From assembly GCA_040081265.1 (NCBI GenBank), contig JBEBGV010000077.1, positions 1 through 19,800 on the forward strand: a stretch of 19,800 nt of DNA, given 5' to 3'. This stretch comes from JBEBGV01 sp040081265. Lineage in GTDB: Bacteria > Acidobacteriota > Vicinamibacteria > Vicinamibacterales > UBA2999. The notes under the pieces were generated by a model. It was not told the DNA's origin. It ran no database searches and worked only from the letters and a program-made list of their open reading frames with translations. This document shows positions 1 to 6,928 of the stretch, one piece after another; position 1 is the stretch's first letter, and every line of letters begins with the position of its first letter. The translations under genes were made by a program, and so were the position numbers.

Positions 1-1
1 C

Positions 2-3000
2 GGGTGGGTGGGTGTCCGGGTGGTCGTGGGCCGCGACCTGGCGACGGCCCGTCAACGGGTGGAAACGGAGGTGCGCACCACCTTCACCGGGCTCGCGACG
101 GTTCTCAGCGCGCGAGCCACTCCCTTCAACCGGCCGGACGTGATCGATGCCGCGGCACGCGGCGACAGCAGCGCCGTTCGCACCTTGTTTGATCAGGCCG
201 CCGCCGCCAATGCCGATGCCGGGGATGCGCGCGCCGTGACCATGTACGACAGTTCGGGGCAGGCGGTGGCCTGGGCTGGGCGTCCTGCCGACATTCCAGT
301 GGAGCGGCTGACCGGGCCTGAATCATGGTTCCTCGTTCAGGGCGCGCTGGGCGTACGTCTTGCGCTGGTTGCCCCCGTCCTGACCGTCGACGGCCGACGC
401 GTCGGATCGGTCAGCGTTGAGGAGTCGCTGAACGTGGCCCCTGCGGGTCCGGCGGACCCGGGGGATTTCGTTCTCCCCACGACGACACCGGTCGCCATCA
501 CCTTTGGCTTTGAGGGTGCGGGGACGGTCCCGGACCCCGACCGGTTTGACATCCTCGACCCCGCGGGACGGGTGCTCGCGTCGGCAAGAATCGCCGACGC
601 GGATCTGGCACGAACCGCTCGACAGTGGACGCGTGCAAGCGTATCCGCGGCACTCATCCTGACGTCGGTGACGCTCCTCCTGCTGTGCGGGCCGGTCCTG
701 GCCTGGCATCACTTCCGACGATCCATCACCGGGGTGGCGCAGAGTCTGGGCCTGTGTGCGCTGGCCGTGATCGGAGCCCGCGCGCTGTTTCGGCTGGCCT
801 CGCCGGCCGACTATGTCTCGGGTGAGGTGTTCTCCGGCACCGCATACGCGTCACTGCTGGCGGCACCGCTGCTCTCATCGCCGTTTGACTTCCTGATGAC
901 GGCGCTGACCGCGGGCGCGCTGACGGCGCTCCTGTTTACGCTGTTCGAAAGCATCCGGACCAGGCGACTCGGATCTCGACTCGCGGTGACCGGCATGCTG
1001 GGCGCAGGGTCCTACGGGCTCACGCAGCTGATCGCTGGCGTCTTCGCGCTGATGGTGATGATCACGCACCGCGCACTCGTCACCGACACGATCGCCAACA
1101 CCGCGCTCGATCTCCTTCAGTTCTCCCTGCACCCGTGGAACACCGCGAGGATCGCGCTGCAGGTGGGCCTGGTGATCTGGCACGTCACCGCCGTGGCGCT
1201 GGCCGTGCTGGTTTTCCGATCAGCGGTACTGCCGTGGCGAGTCCCGATGCGCGGGAGGCGGCAACTGGTCACGATTGCCCTCTGGATCGTTCCGTGGGCT
1301 CTATGGGTTGTCAGGACAGGGACGCCCCTCACCACTGACGTTGTCCTCCTTGCCACGGTGCTCACCGCCGCCTGTCTGGCCGCGCTGTCAACCCGGGTCA
1401 GTGCGCGGTATCGCCACGGTTCTCAGGCACTTCGCGTTCGCCTTGCCGCGGTCGCGGTGATCGTGCCGGCGCTGGCCGCCTATCCGGTGGTGTTTGCGCA
1501 AGTGTCGCTCGCCAAGCGCTATCAGGTGGAAACCCGCTATGCGCCCCAGGCAATCAACCAGCGGCAGACGATTCAGCGCGTACTGCAGGACAGCCTGATT
1601 CAGATCGACGGCATCACCGCGCTTGACGACCTGGTCACGAGCCCGCTCTCCCCAGACGATGTCGACGCGGCCACAGAGCGTGCCTTTCAGATCTGGCGCA
1701 GTACCGGCCTGGCAGACTACCCCATCACCTCATCGGTCGAGCTGTTCGCAGGTGATGGCCGCCTGGTGAGCCGTTTCGCGTTCAATCTTCCCGATGACCT
1801 CACCACGACGCCGCGCGCTGATGAAGAGCAATGCGCGTGGACAGTCTATGAGGAGGTGTCTCCGTTCTTTGCGGAAGAGCGGCGTGTGCTTCACGCCGGT
1901 CGTGCGATCTGCCGGCCGGACGCCGCAGGCTCGATCACGATGGTGGGGGCCATCGTGGTCCACGCCATTCTCGACTACGCCAATCTTCCCTTCATCGCCT
2001 CGCAGAGTCCGTATGTGGAACTGCTCCGTCCCGGGGACCAGCTGGCGGGCGAAAGCCTGTCCGGGAGAGACCTCGAGTACGCGGTCTACGGCTGGAGCGG
2101 TCGTCCCCTCTACTCCTCCCCGGGGACAGCGTGGCCGCTTGGGCAGGAAAATCTGACGCAGATCTCGAACTCGCGAGTCCCCGTCTGGACGACCCTCTCT
2201 CGGGGCGACGCCCGCTTCAGCGTCTATCTCCAGAACGACCGCGGCGGCATCTATGCCCTCGGGTTTCCGGTCCTCTCTGCGCTGGGACACCTCGTGAACC
2301 TGGCCGAGGTCACCGTGCTTGCGTGCGTGGCCTGGCTGCTGCTGGTCGTCGTGGGCCTGGCACTCGACGTCGCTCGCGGGCGAGCCACAACGGGACGCGC
2401 GCTTCTGCGGGAGGTGCGGACGAGCTTCTACCGGAAGCTGTTCCTGGCCTTTGTTGCCGCCTCGGTGGTGCCGGTGGTCACGCTGGCAGTTCTGACTCGC
2501 ACCTACATTGCCGATCAGCTGCGCACCGGGGTCGAACAGGAGGCCGTCAGGACGGTTGCGGCTGCCAGACGCGTCGTCGAGGACCTGGTCATTCCCCGCG
2601 CGGCCGGCACGCGCGAGACCGTCGACGACAACCTGATGGTGTGGGTCAGCCGGCTGATCGATCAGGATGTGAATATCTTCCGCGGCTCACGCCTGCAGGC
2701 AACGAGCGAGCGCAATCTATTTGCCTCCGGCGTGCTGCCGACCAGGACGCCCGCCGACGTCTACCGCGCACTGGCATTGCGGCGGGATGCCACGGCGATC
2801 ATCACCGACCGCGTCGGCGGACTCACCTACCTGGTGGCGGCGACTCCGCTCGCCACACGGCAGTTCGAGGGCATGTTGACCGTGCCGCTCACTCTCAGAC
2901 AGCAGGACATCGAAGCGCAAATCGACACGCTCAACCGGCTCGTGCTGCTCGGTGCCCTGCTCTTCATTCTGGGCGGCGCCGGCATTGGCTACTCAATGGC

Positions 3001-3844
3001 GGAGCGGATCGCGGATCCAGTCAGCCGCCTGACCCGGGCGACACGACGAATCGCCAGCGGCGAGCTCGACGCGCGCATCGCGGCGACGTCCTCTGATGAA
3101 CTGGGACGTCTGGTCGATGACTTCAACCGCATGGCGGCCGATCTGCAGAGTCAACGAACTGAACTCGAACGCACGCATCGACTCGAGGCGTGGGCAGAGA
3201 TGGCCCGGCAGGTGGCCCACGAGATCAAGAACCCGCTGACGCCGATTCAGCTCAACGCTGAACACATCCGCCGGGTGCACGCCGATCGTGGCAAGCCGCT
3301 CTCGCCGGTTCTCGACGAGTGCGTGGCCAACATCCTGACGCAGGTCTCCATCCTCAGAACCATCGCGTCCGAGTTCTCAAGTTTTGCCTCGTCTCCTGTC
3401 GTGCGTCGCGTGCCGACCTCGCTGGCAGACCTTGTTCACGCCATCATCACACCCTACACGAGCGCGCTGCGCGACAAGGTCATGTTCAACGTGGACGTGC
3501 CGCAGCACCTCCCGCCCGTCGTCATCGACCGCACGCTGCTGACGCGGGCCTTCACCAACCTCATCGAGAATGCACTGCACGCGATGCCGGCCGGAGGCAC
3601 GGTGACGGTGGCTGCGGCCGACAGTGCCGGCGAGGTCGTCTTGCAGGTTTCCGACACCGGCGTCGGCATGGACAGCGAGGCCTTGACCCGGGCGTTCGAA
3701 CCCTACTTCTCAACGAAGGTGACGGGCACCGGGCTGGGTCTTCCCATCGCCAAGCGGAACGTCGAGCTGAGCGGAGGCACGCTGGCGATCAGGAGCACTG
3801 TCGGGCAGGGCACGACGGTCGTGCTGACGCTGCCGACGATTTAG
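2..3844 (+). CDS. NtrY-like multi-pass sensor histidine kinase (N-terminus beyond window)
   Basis: This is a membrane histidine kinase that would autophosphorylate a histidine and pass the phosphate to a response regulator; no regulator gene lies next to it here. The frame is open to the window edge, so the true start is probably upstream; the first in-window candidate is GTG at 8, and residues are numbered from it. Order: extracytoplasmic-looking segment (1-205), about seven or eight hydrophobic segments (212-500), a second soluble segment (500-765), two membrane segments (765-790, 810-835), another soluble sensor segment (835-975), a last membrane segment (978-997), HAMP (about 998-1050), a HisKA H-box HEIKNPLTP with H1071, and a HATPase domain with N-box N1188, DTGVGM at 1216 and a GTGLGLPIAK G2 box. 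The proline after HEIKN and the HAMP-HisKA layout fit the NtrY group. About 1280 aa is long for that family. The family call is sure; the ligand is unknown. Confidence 0.93.
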   Translation, partial: GWVGVRVVVGRDLATARQRVETEVRTTFTGLATVLSARATPFNRPDVIDAAARGDSSAVRTLFDQAAAANADAGDARAVTMYDSSGQAVAWAGRPADIPVERLTGPESWFLVQGALGVRLALVAPVLTVDGRRVGSVSVEESLNVAPAGPADPGDFVLPTTTPVAITFGFEGAGTVPDPDRFDILDPAGRVLASARIADADLARTARQWTRASVSAALILTSVTLLLLCGPVLAWHHFRRSITGVAQSLGLCALAVIGARALFRLASPADYVSGEVFSGTAYASLLAAPLLSSPFDFLMTALTAGALTALLFTLFESIRTRRLGSRLAVTGMLGAGSYGLTQLIAGVFALMVMITHRALVTDTIANTALDLLQFSLHPWNTARIALQVGLVIWHVTAVALAVLVFRSAVLPWRVPMRGRRQLVTIALWIVPWALWVVRTGTPLTTDVVLLATVLTAACLAALSTRVSARYRHGSQALRVRLAAVAVIVPALAAYPVVFAQVSLAKRYQVETRYAPQAINQRQTIQRVLQDSLIQIDGITALDDLVTSPLSPDDVDAATERAFQIWRSTGLADYPITSSVELFAGDGRLVSRFAFNLPDDLTTTPRADEEQCAWTVYEEVSPFFAEERRVLHAGRAICRPDAAGSITMVGAIVVHAILDYANLPFIASQSPYVELLRPGDQLAGESLSGRDLEYAVYGWSGRPLYSSPGTAWPLGQENLTQISNSRVPVWTTLSRGDARFSVYLQNDRGGIYALGFPVLSALGHLVNLAEVTVLACVAWLLLVVVGLALDVARGRATTGRALLREVRTSFYRKLFLAFVAASVVPVVTLAVLTRTYIADQLRTGVEQEAVRTVAAARRVVEDLVIPRAAGTRETVDDNLMVWVSRLIDQDVNIFRGSRLQATSERNLFASGVLPTRTPADVYRALALRRDATAIITDRVGGLTYLVAATPLATRQFEGMLTVPLTLRQQDIEAQIDTLNRLVLLGALLFILGGAGIGYSMAERIADPVSRLTRATRRIASGELDARIAATSSDELGRLVDDFNRMAADLQSQRTELERTHRLEAWAEMARQVAHEIKNPLTPIQLNAEHIRRVHADRGKPLSPVLDECVANILTQVSILRTIASEFSSFASSPVVRRVPTSLADLVHAIITPYTSALRDKVMFNVDVPQHLPPVVIDRTLLTRAFTNLIENALHAMPAGGTVTVAAADSAGEVVLQVSDTGVGMDSEALTRAFEPYFSTKVTGTGLGLPIAKRNVELSGGTLAIRSTVGQGTTVVLTLPTI

Positions 3845-4719
3845 CGCAGAGGAGGCTCCGGCGCGGGCGCCGGCACCGGCGCTTCGCCCTCCCCGGCAGG
3901 CGCGGGCGCCGCTGGTGGCGGCGCCTCCTCATGACGCCGCAGGCGTGACCACGCCATCCCGATGAATGCCGAGGCAAGGTAGGTGTACGCCATCGCTACC
4001 AGCACCAGCTGCGGGTGAGAGGCCAGAAGGGCGAGCCCGACGGCCACCAGGAAGAGCACCGAGTAGCCGCGACGCATCTGCAGGTCGAAGGTCTTGAAGC
4101 TGCGGAAGCGAACCGTGCTCACCATCAGCAGGGCCGGCACGATGACCATGGCCAGGACCGGCAGGGCCTCACTGTAGGTCTGGAAGGCATAGGGATACGC
4201 GAACACTGTCGCGGCGGGCACCCCCGCGGCAGCCGGGCTCGGCATGCCGACGAAGTATCGCTTGTCGTGCGACCCGGCCTGGATGTTGAATCGGGCCAAT
4301 CGGACCGCGGCGGCAGCCACGAACAGGAATCCGGCGGCCCAGCCGAGACGACCGAGCGGCTGCAGGCCCCAGGAAAACGAGAGAATCGCCGGCGCGACCC
4401 CGAATGAAATGACGTCCGCCAGCGAGTCGAACTCCACGCCAAACGCACTCGTGCTGCCGGTCATCCGAGCGATTCGTCCGTCCAGCATGTCGAGGACGAT
4501 CGCAAAACCAATGAAAGGCGCGGCCGTCGCGAACTCCCCCCGCATCGAGTAGACGATGCAGGCGTAGCCGCAGAACATGTTCGCCATCGTGAACAGGCTG
4601 GGCAGCAGGTAGGCACCGCGACGCAGTCGGCGGGCACGAAAATCCGCCTGCCCGAGGGGTGTGAGAATCCGGAGCCTGGACCGCCGTGAACGTGTCTCGA
4701 GGCGTGGTTCGGTGCTCAC
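3841..4719 (-). CDS. pssA: CDP-diacylglycerol--serine O-phosphatidyltransferase
   Basis: An inner-membrane enzyme that joins serine to CDP-diacylglycerol to give phosphatidylserine, the substrate of the Psd enzyme encoded just upstream. The complete CDP-alcohol phosphatidyltransferase signature DGxxAR-x8-GxxxDxxxD is present, with D80, G81, A84, R85, G94, D98 and D102. Several hydrophobic segments follow. The length (292 aa) suits bacterial type II PssA plus a tail: the last 30 or so residues are Pro/Ala-rich and look disordered. The start is GTG, overlapping the psd stop as GTGA, with GAGGA seven bases upstream; this coupling supports the start. The stop codon overlaps that of the convergent kinase gene. 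Confidence 0.95.
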   Translation of the reverse strand: MSTEPRLETRSRRSRLRILTPLGQADFRARRLRRGAYLLPSLFTMANMFCGYACIVYSMRGEFATAAPFIGFAIVLDMLDGRIARMTGSTSAFGVEFDSLADVISFGVAPAILSFSWGLQPLGRLGWAAGFLFVAAAAVRLARFNIQAGSHDKRYFVGMPSPAAAGVPAATVFAYPYAFQTYSEALPVLAMVIVPALLMVSTVRFRSFKTFDLQMRRGYSVLFLVAVGLALLASHPQLVLVAMAYTYLASAFIGMAWSRLRRHEEAPPPAAPAPAGEGEAPVPAPAPEPPLR

Positions 4720-5357
4720 GGTGCGGTCCTCAGCGCGAGTTCAGCCAGGGGGGTCATCCCGGCAGTGACCCGGTCCCCCACTGCCACCTTCAGCGTGGCA
4801 TCGGTCGGGATGAACAGATCCATGCGGGATCCGAACTTCATGACGCCATACCGATCCCCTGCGCGGACCACCGCCCCCGGAAGGACGCGGCACACGATGC
4901 GACGCGCAAGAAGGCCGACAATCTGGCGCACGACGATGGTCTGCGCACCATGTTCGAGCCGGATCTCAGTGTACTCGTTCAGGTCCCCGGCCTCGCGCTT
5001 GTAGGCCGGGAGGAAGCGGCCGGGGTGATACTCGACCTGCGTCACGCGGCCAGAGAGAGGAATCCGGTTGATGTGCACGTCAAGCGGCGAGAGAAAGATG
5101 CTGATCTGCTGCCAATCGCCGGCGGGCACGTTGGTGCCGATCGGCGGGCCAGCAATCATCACCCGTCCGTCGGCTGGCGAGAGGACCGTCTCGGCGAGAC
5201 TGGGAACCTGACGATGGGGGTCGCGAAAAAACAGCAGGCAGACGATGGCGAGCAGGAGACCGGGCACGGCCCACGGCCACCCGAAGGCCACTCCGCCCGC
5301 CACACCAACGCCAGACGCACCCAGAACGAACGGCCACGCGGCCGGATCAATACGCAT
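4716..5357 (-). CDS. psd: Phosphatidylserine decarboxylase proenzyme
   Basis: Converts phosphatidylserine to phosphatidylethanolamine at the inner membrane. The product is 213 aa, matching the short, archaetidylserine-decarboxylase-like class of Psd. A hydrophobic N-terminal hairpin (about residues 9-45) is followed by FFRDPHR, SPADGRV, DVHINR (H95) and, near the C-terminus, KFGSRMD. In this family the chain cleaves itself between the Gly and Ser of that last motif (here G176-S177), producing the pyruvoyl cofactor on the small subunit. The gene precedes and overlaps pssA by 4 nt, so the two consecutive enzymes are probably translated together. The ATG has no convincing Shine-Dalgarno sequence, and an inverted repeat lies 10 bp upstream. 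Confidence 0.95.
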   Translation of the reverse strand: MRIDPAAWPFVLGASGVGVAGGVAFGWPWAVPGLLLAIVCLLFFRDPHRQVPSLAETVLSPADGRVMIAGPPIGTNVPAGDWQQISIFLSPLDVHINRIPLSGRVTQVEYHPGRFLPAYKREAGDLNEYTEIRLEHGAQTIVVRQIVGLLARRIVCRVLPGAVVRAGDRYGVMKFGSRMDLFIPTDATLKVAVGDRVTAGMTPLAELALRTAP

Positions 5358-5366
5358 GCAGTGAAA

Positions 5367-5415
5367 GGACCCGGTTCATTGTCCGCCAAACGGTGCCGGA
5401 AAACGAACCGGATCC
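5367..5415 (-). promoter_or_regulatory. Inverted repeat in the psd leader, possible terminator or translation control hairpin
   Basis: Two 11-bp arms, GGACCCGGTTC (5367-5377) and GAACCGGATCC (5405-5415), match at 10 of 11 positions around a 27-nt loop that can itself form a small CCG/CGG stem. On the minus strand the hairpin follows the DUF465 gene and is followed by TTTCACTG and the psd ATG. The T-run is weak for an intrinsic terminator, so a leaky terminator or a structure masking the start is equally possible. Confidence 0.4.
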
Positions 5416-5450
5416 CGGTCCAGGCCTCGGGAGGAGGCGGACCGCCGCGA

Positions 5451-5696
5451 CTACGAGGTCGAAGTGTGCGCGGAGAGGAAGAGGTCGCGGGCCAGCTGCT
5501 CCATCCGGTCTTTCAGGACCAGCTTGCGCTTTTTGAGGACCACTTCTTCAAGTTGTTCTGAGGTTGAGAGGTAGTGCTTGTCGGTGAGTTCGTGGAGGCG
5601 ATGGTCGAGGTCGTGATGCTGCTGAGAGAGCTCGCGATAGCCGTCGTGTGAGCTTGCGAGCTGAGCCTTTATTTCCTGCGTGTCTGTTGCGTTCAT
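5451..5696 (-). CDS. DUF465 / YdcH-family small coiled-coil protein
   Basis: A small (81 aa) charged protein that appears entirely helical. Its features are a Gln/His-rich first half (YRELSQQHHDLDHRLHELTD), then LEEVVLKKRKLVLKDRMEQL, the Lys-rich helix typical of the DUF465/YdcH family. The family is widespread, cytoplasmic, and has no settled biochemical function. The frame is open further upstream (to 5786), but the ATG at 5696 is preceded by a strong AAAGGAGG and fits the family length, so the longer form is rejected. It lies between rimI and psd in the same orientation, possibly in one transcript, though an inverted repeat separates it from psd. Confidence 0.88.
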   Translation of the reverse strand: MNATDTQEIKAQLASSHDGYRELSQQHHDLDHRLHELTDKHYLSTSEQLEEVVLKKRKLVLKDRMEQLARDLFLSAHTSTS

Positions 5697-5772
5697 AGCC
5701 GCCCCTCCTTTGCGTTGAAAGGTCTGACCGCCACGCCGAATAGGCGCACCATAGCACAAGGCCAGACTCGCC

Positions 5773-6246
5773 TCAATGGTGAACATCCTCGCGCCACAGA
5801 ATCACCGCGTCCTCGACCGGATTGCTGTAGTAGCGTCGCCGAACCCCGGCCGGGGCGAAGCCCAACCGTGAGTACAAGCGCTGAGCTTCACGATTGGAGG
5901 CGCGCACTTCGAGCGTTGCGCGGCGGGCACCGAGGCGCCGGGCCTCGACGAACACGCGCCGCAGGAGCGCGGTGCCGAACCCCCGCCCGCGGTAGATGGG
6001 CCTGACGGCGACGTTGTTGATGTGGATTTCGTCGACGACGAGCCAGAAGGCGCAGAAACCCGCCACCCGGCAGTCGGCGGTCCGAAGCACATAGATGTGG
6101 CACACCGCGCGATTCTGAAGTTCCCAGGCGTACATCTCGCGCGTCCATGGATTGGTGAACGACTCCGCTTCGACCTCGAGGACTCCTGTCAGATCGTCGT
6201 CGCCATCGAGGGGCTCGACCTGAATGGCCGGCGTGTCAGCGGCCAC
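5773..6246 (-). CDS. rimI: RimI-type GNAT N-acetyltransferase
   Basis: Expected to transfer acetyl from acetyl-CoA to a protein N-terminal amine (ribosomal protein S18 in E. coli). The 157-aa product carries the GNAT fold: FTNPWTREMY near residue 30, the beta-4 segment IHINNVAV, the acetyl-CoA loop RPIYRGRGFGTALL (83-96), and the C-terminal LEVRASNREAQRLYSRLGF. The start chosen is GTG at 6246, preceded by GGGAGG with suitable spacing and overlapping the end of tsaB by 11 nt. An open frame runs far upstream, but it lies inside tsaB. The tsaB-rimI pairing is common in bacteria and supports both calls. Confidence 0.93.
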   Translation of the reverse strand: MAADTPAIQVEPLDGDDDLTGVLEVEAESFTNPWTREMYAWELQNRAVCHIYVLRTADCRVAGFCAFWLVVDEIHINNVAVRPIYRGRGFGTALLRRVFVEARRLGARRATLEVRASNREAQRLYSRLGFAPAGVRRRYYSNPVEDAVILWREDVHH

Positions 6247-6910
6247 GCCTTGCCTCCCGCGTGAGTTCCACCTCCGGTCGGCGGACATACAGGGGACGGA
6301 TCGCATGCGGGGTCGGGAGGTGCCCGCGGCCCGCCTCCTCCAGAGCAAGGCGTCCAATCGTCGCAGCAAGCGCTGGACTCGCCGGCTCATGGAAGGATGC
6401 TCTCGAGCCCAGCGCCTGCGCAATCGCCTCGCGATACGTCTGGGTGGCGTCACCCACGAAGGTCGTCGCGCTGTCGATGTCGCGCAGAAGGTCGTCAGGG
6501 TGACTGACGACTGGCGACGCGATCGCCATCCCGTTCTGGTAGCGAGAGGCATACACCTCACCGCGCCATGCGTCGACCCACGTAGTGACCTGCTCTCCCC
6601 CGGCAACGCTCGCCAGCGCGTCGAGCGTCGAGATGCCGATGAGCGGCCGACGCGTCGCAAAGGCCAGCCCCTGCATCGCGGCGATACCAATGCGCAGGCC
6701 CGTGAACGATCCTGGCCCGATGGCGACCGCAAACACGTCGATGTCACTGAGACGGAGATCCGTGCGCGCCAGGAGCACCATCAGGTCGGCAGGAAGTCTC
6801 GTCGTGTGCGCGCGTTCGGGATCGCTGATGTCCTCACGCAGTACACGGCCATCCTGTACGACGGCGCAGCTTCCCCGCCGGGTCGTCGTGTCGAGCGCCA
6901 GCACGAGCAT
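6236..6910 (-). CDS. tsaB: tRNA t6A biosynthesis protein TsaB
   Basis: Partner of TsaD in forming N6-threonylcarbamoyladenosine at position 37 of ANN-decoding tRNAs. The 224-aa product begins MLVLALDTTT, the first strand of the ASKHA fold, and has the TsaB hallmark GPGSFTGLRIG (65-75), then the LIGISTLDALA segment. The family lacks the metal-binding histidines of TsaD, and none is apparent here. The start ATG at 6910 is fixed by this conserved beginning; upstream in-frame sequence lies inside mutS. There is no Shine-Dalgarno sequence, and the divergent mutS start is only 18 bp away. rimI follows with an 11-nt overlap. Confidence 0.95.
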   Translation of the reverse strand: MLVLALDTTTRRGSCAVVQDGRVLREDISDPERAHTTRLPADLMVLLARTDLRLSDIDVFAVAIGPGSFTGLRIGIAAMQGLAFATRRPLIGISTLDALASVAGGEQVTTWVDAWRGEVYASRYQNGMAIASPVVSHPDDLLRDIDSATTFVGDATQTYREAIAQALGSRASFHEPASPALAATIGRLALEEAGRGHLPTPHAIRPLYVRRPEVELTREARRGR

Positions 6911-6928
6911 GGGTGAACGATAATACCA
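6911..6928. promoter_or_regulatory. 18-bp divergent tsaB/mutS start region with -10-like hexamers
   Basis: Only 18 bp separate the two divergent start codons, and neither gene has a Shine-Dalgarno sequence. The stretch holds GATAAT (6919-6924) toward mutS and TATTAT (6920-6925, complement) toward tsaB, each so close to its start codon that transcription would begin at or within a few bases of it. No matching -35 hexamer is evident in either direction, so this is only a candidate. Confidence 0.35.

Noticed and set aside
2131..3096. A 321-codon open frame on the plus strand inside the kinase gene
   Set aside because: Its product is Arg/Gly/His-rich low-quality sequence typical of an out-of-frame reading in GC-rich DNA, and the kinase frame is certain.
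6247..6747. Upstream extension of the rimI frame to 324 residues
   Set aside because: The extra part lies inside tsaB and has no family likeness; GTG at 6246 with GGGAGG upstream fits RimI length.
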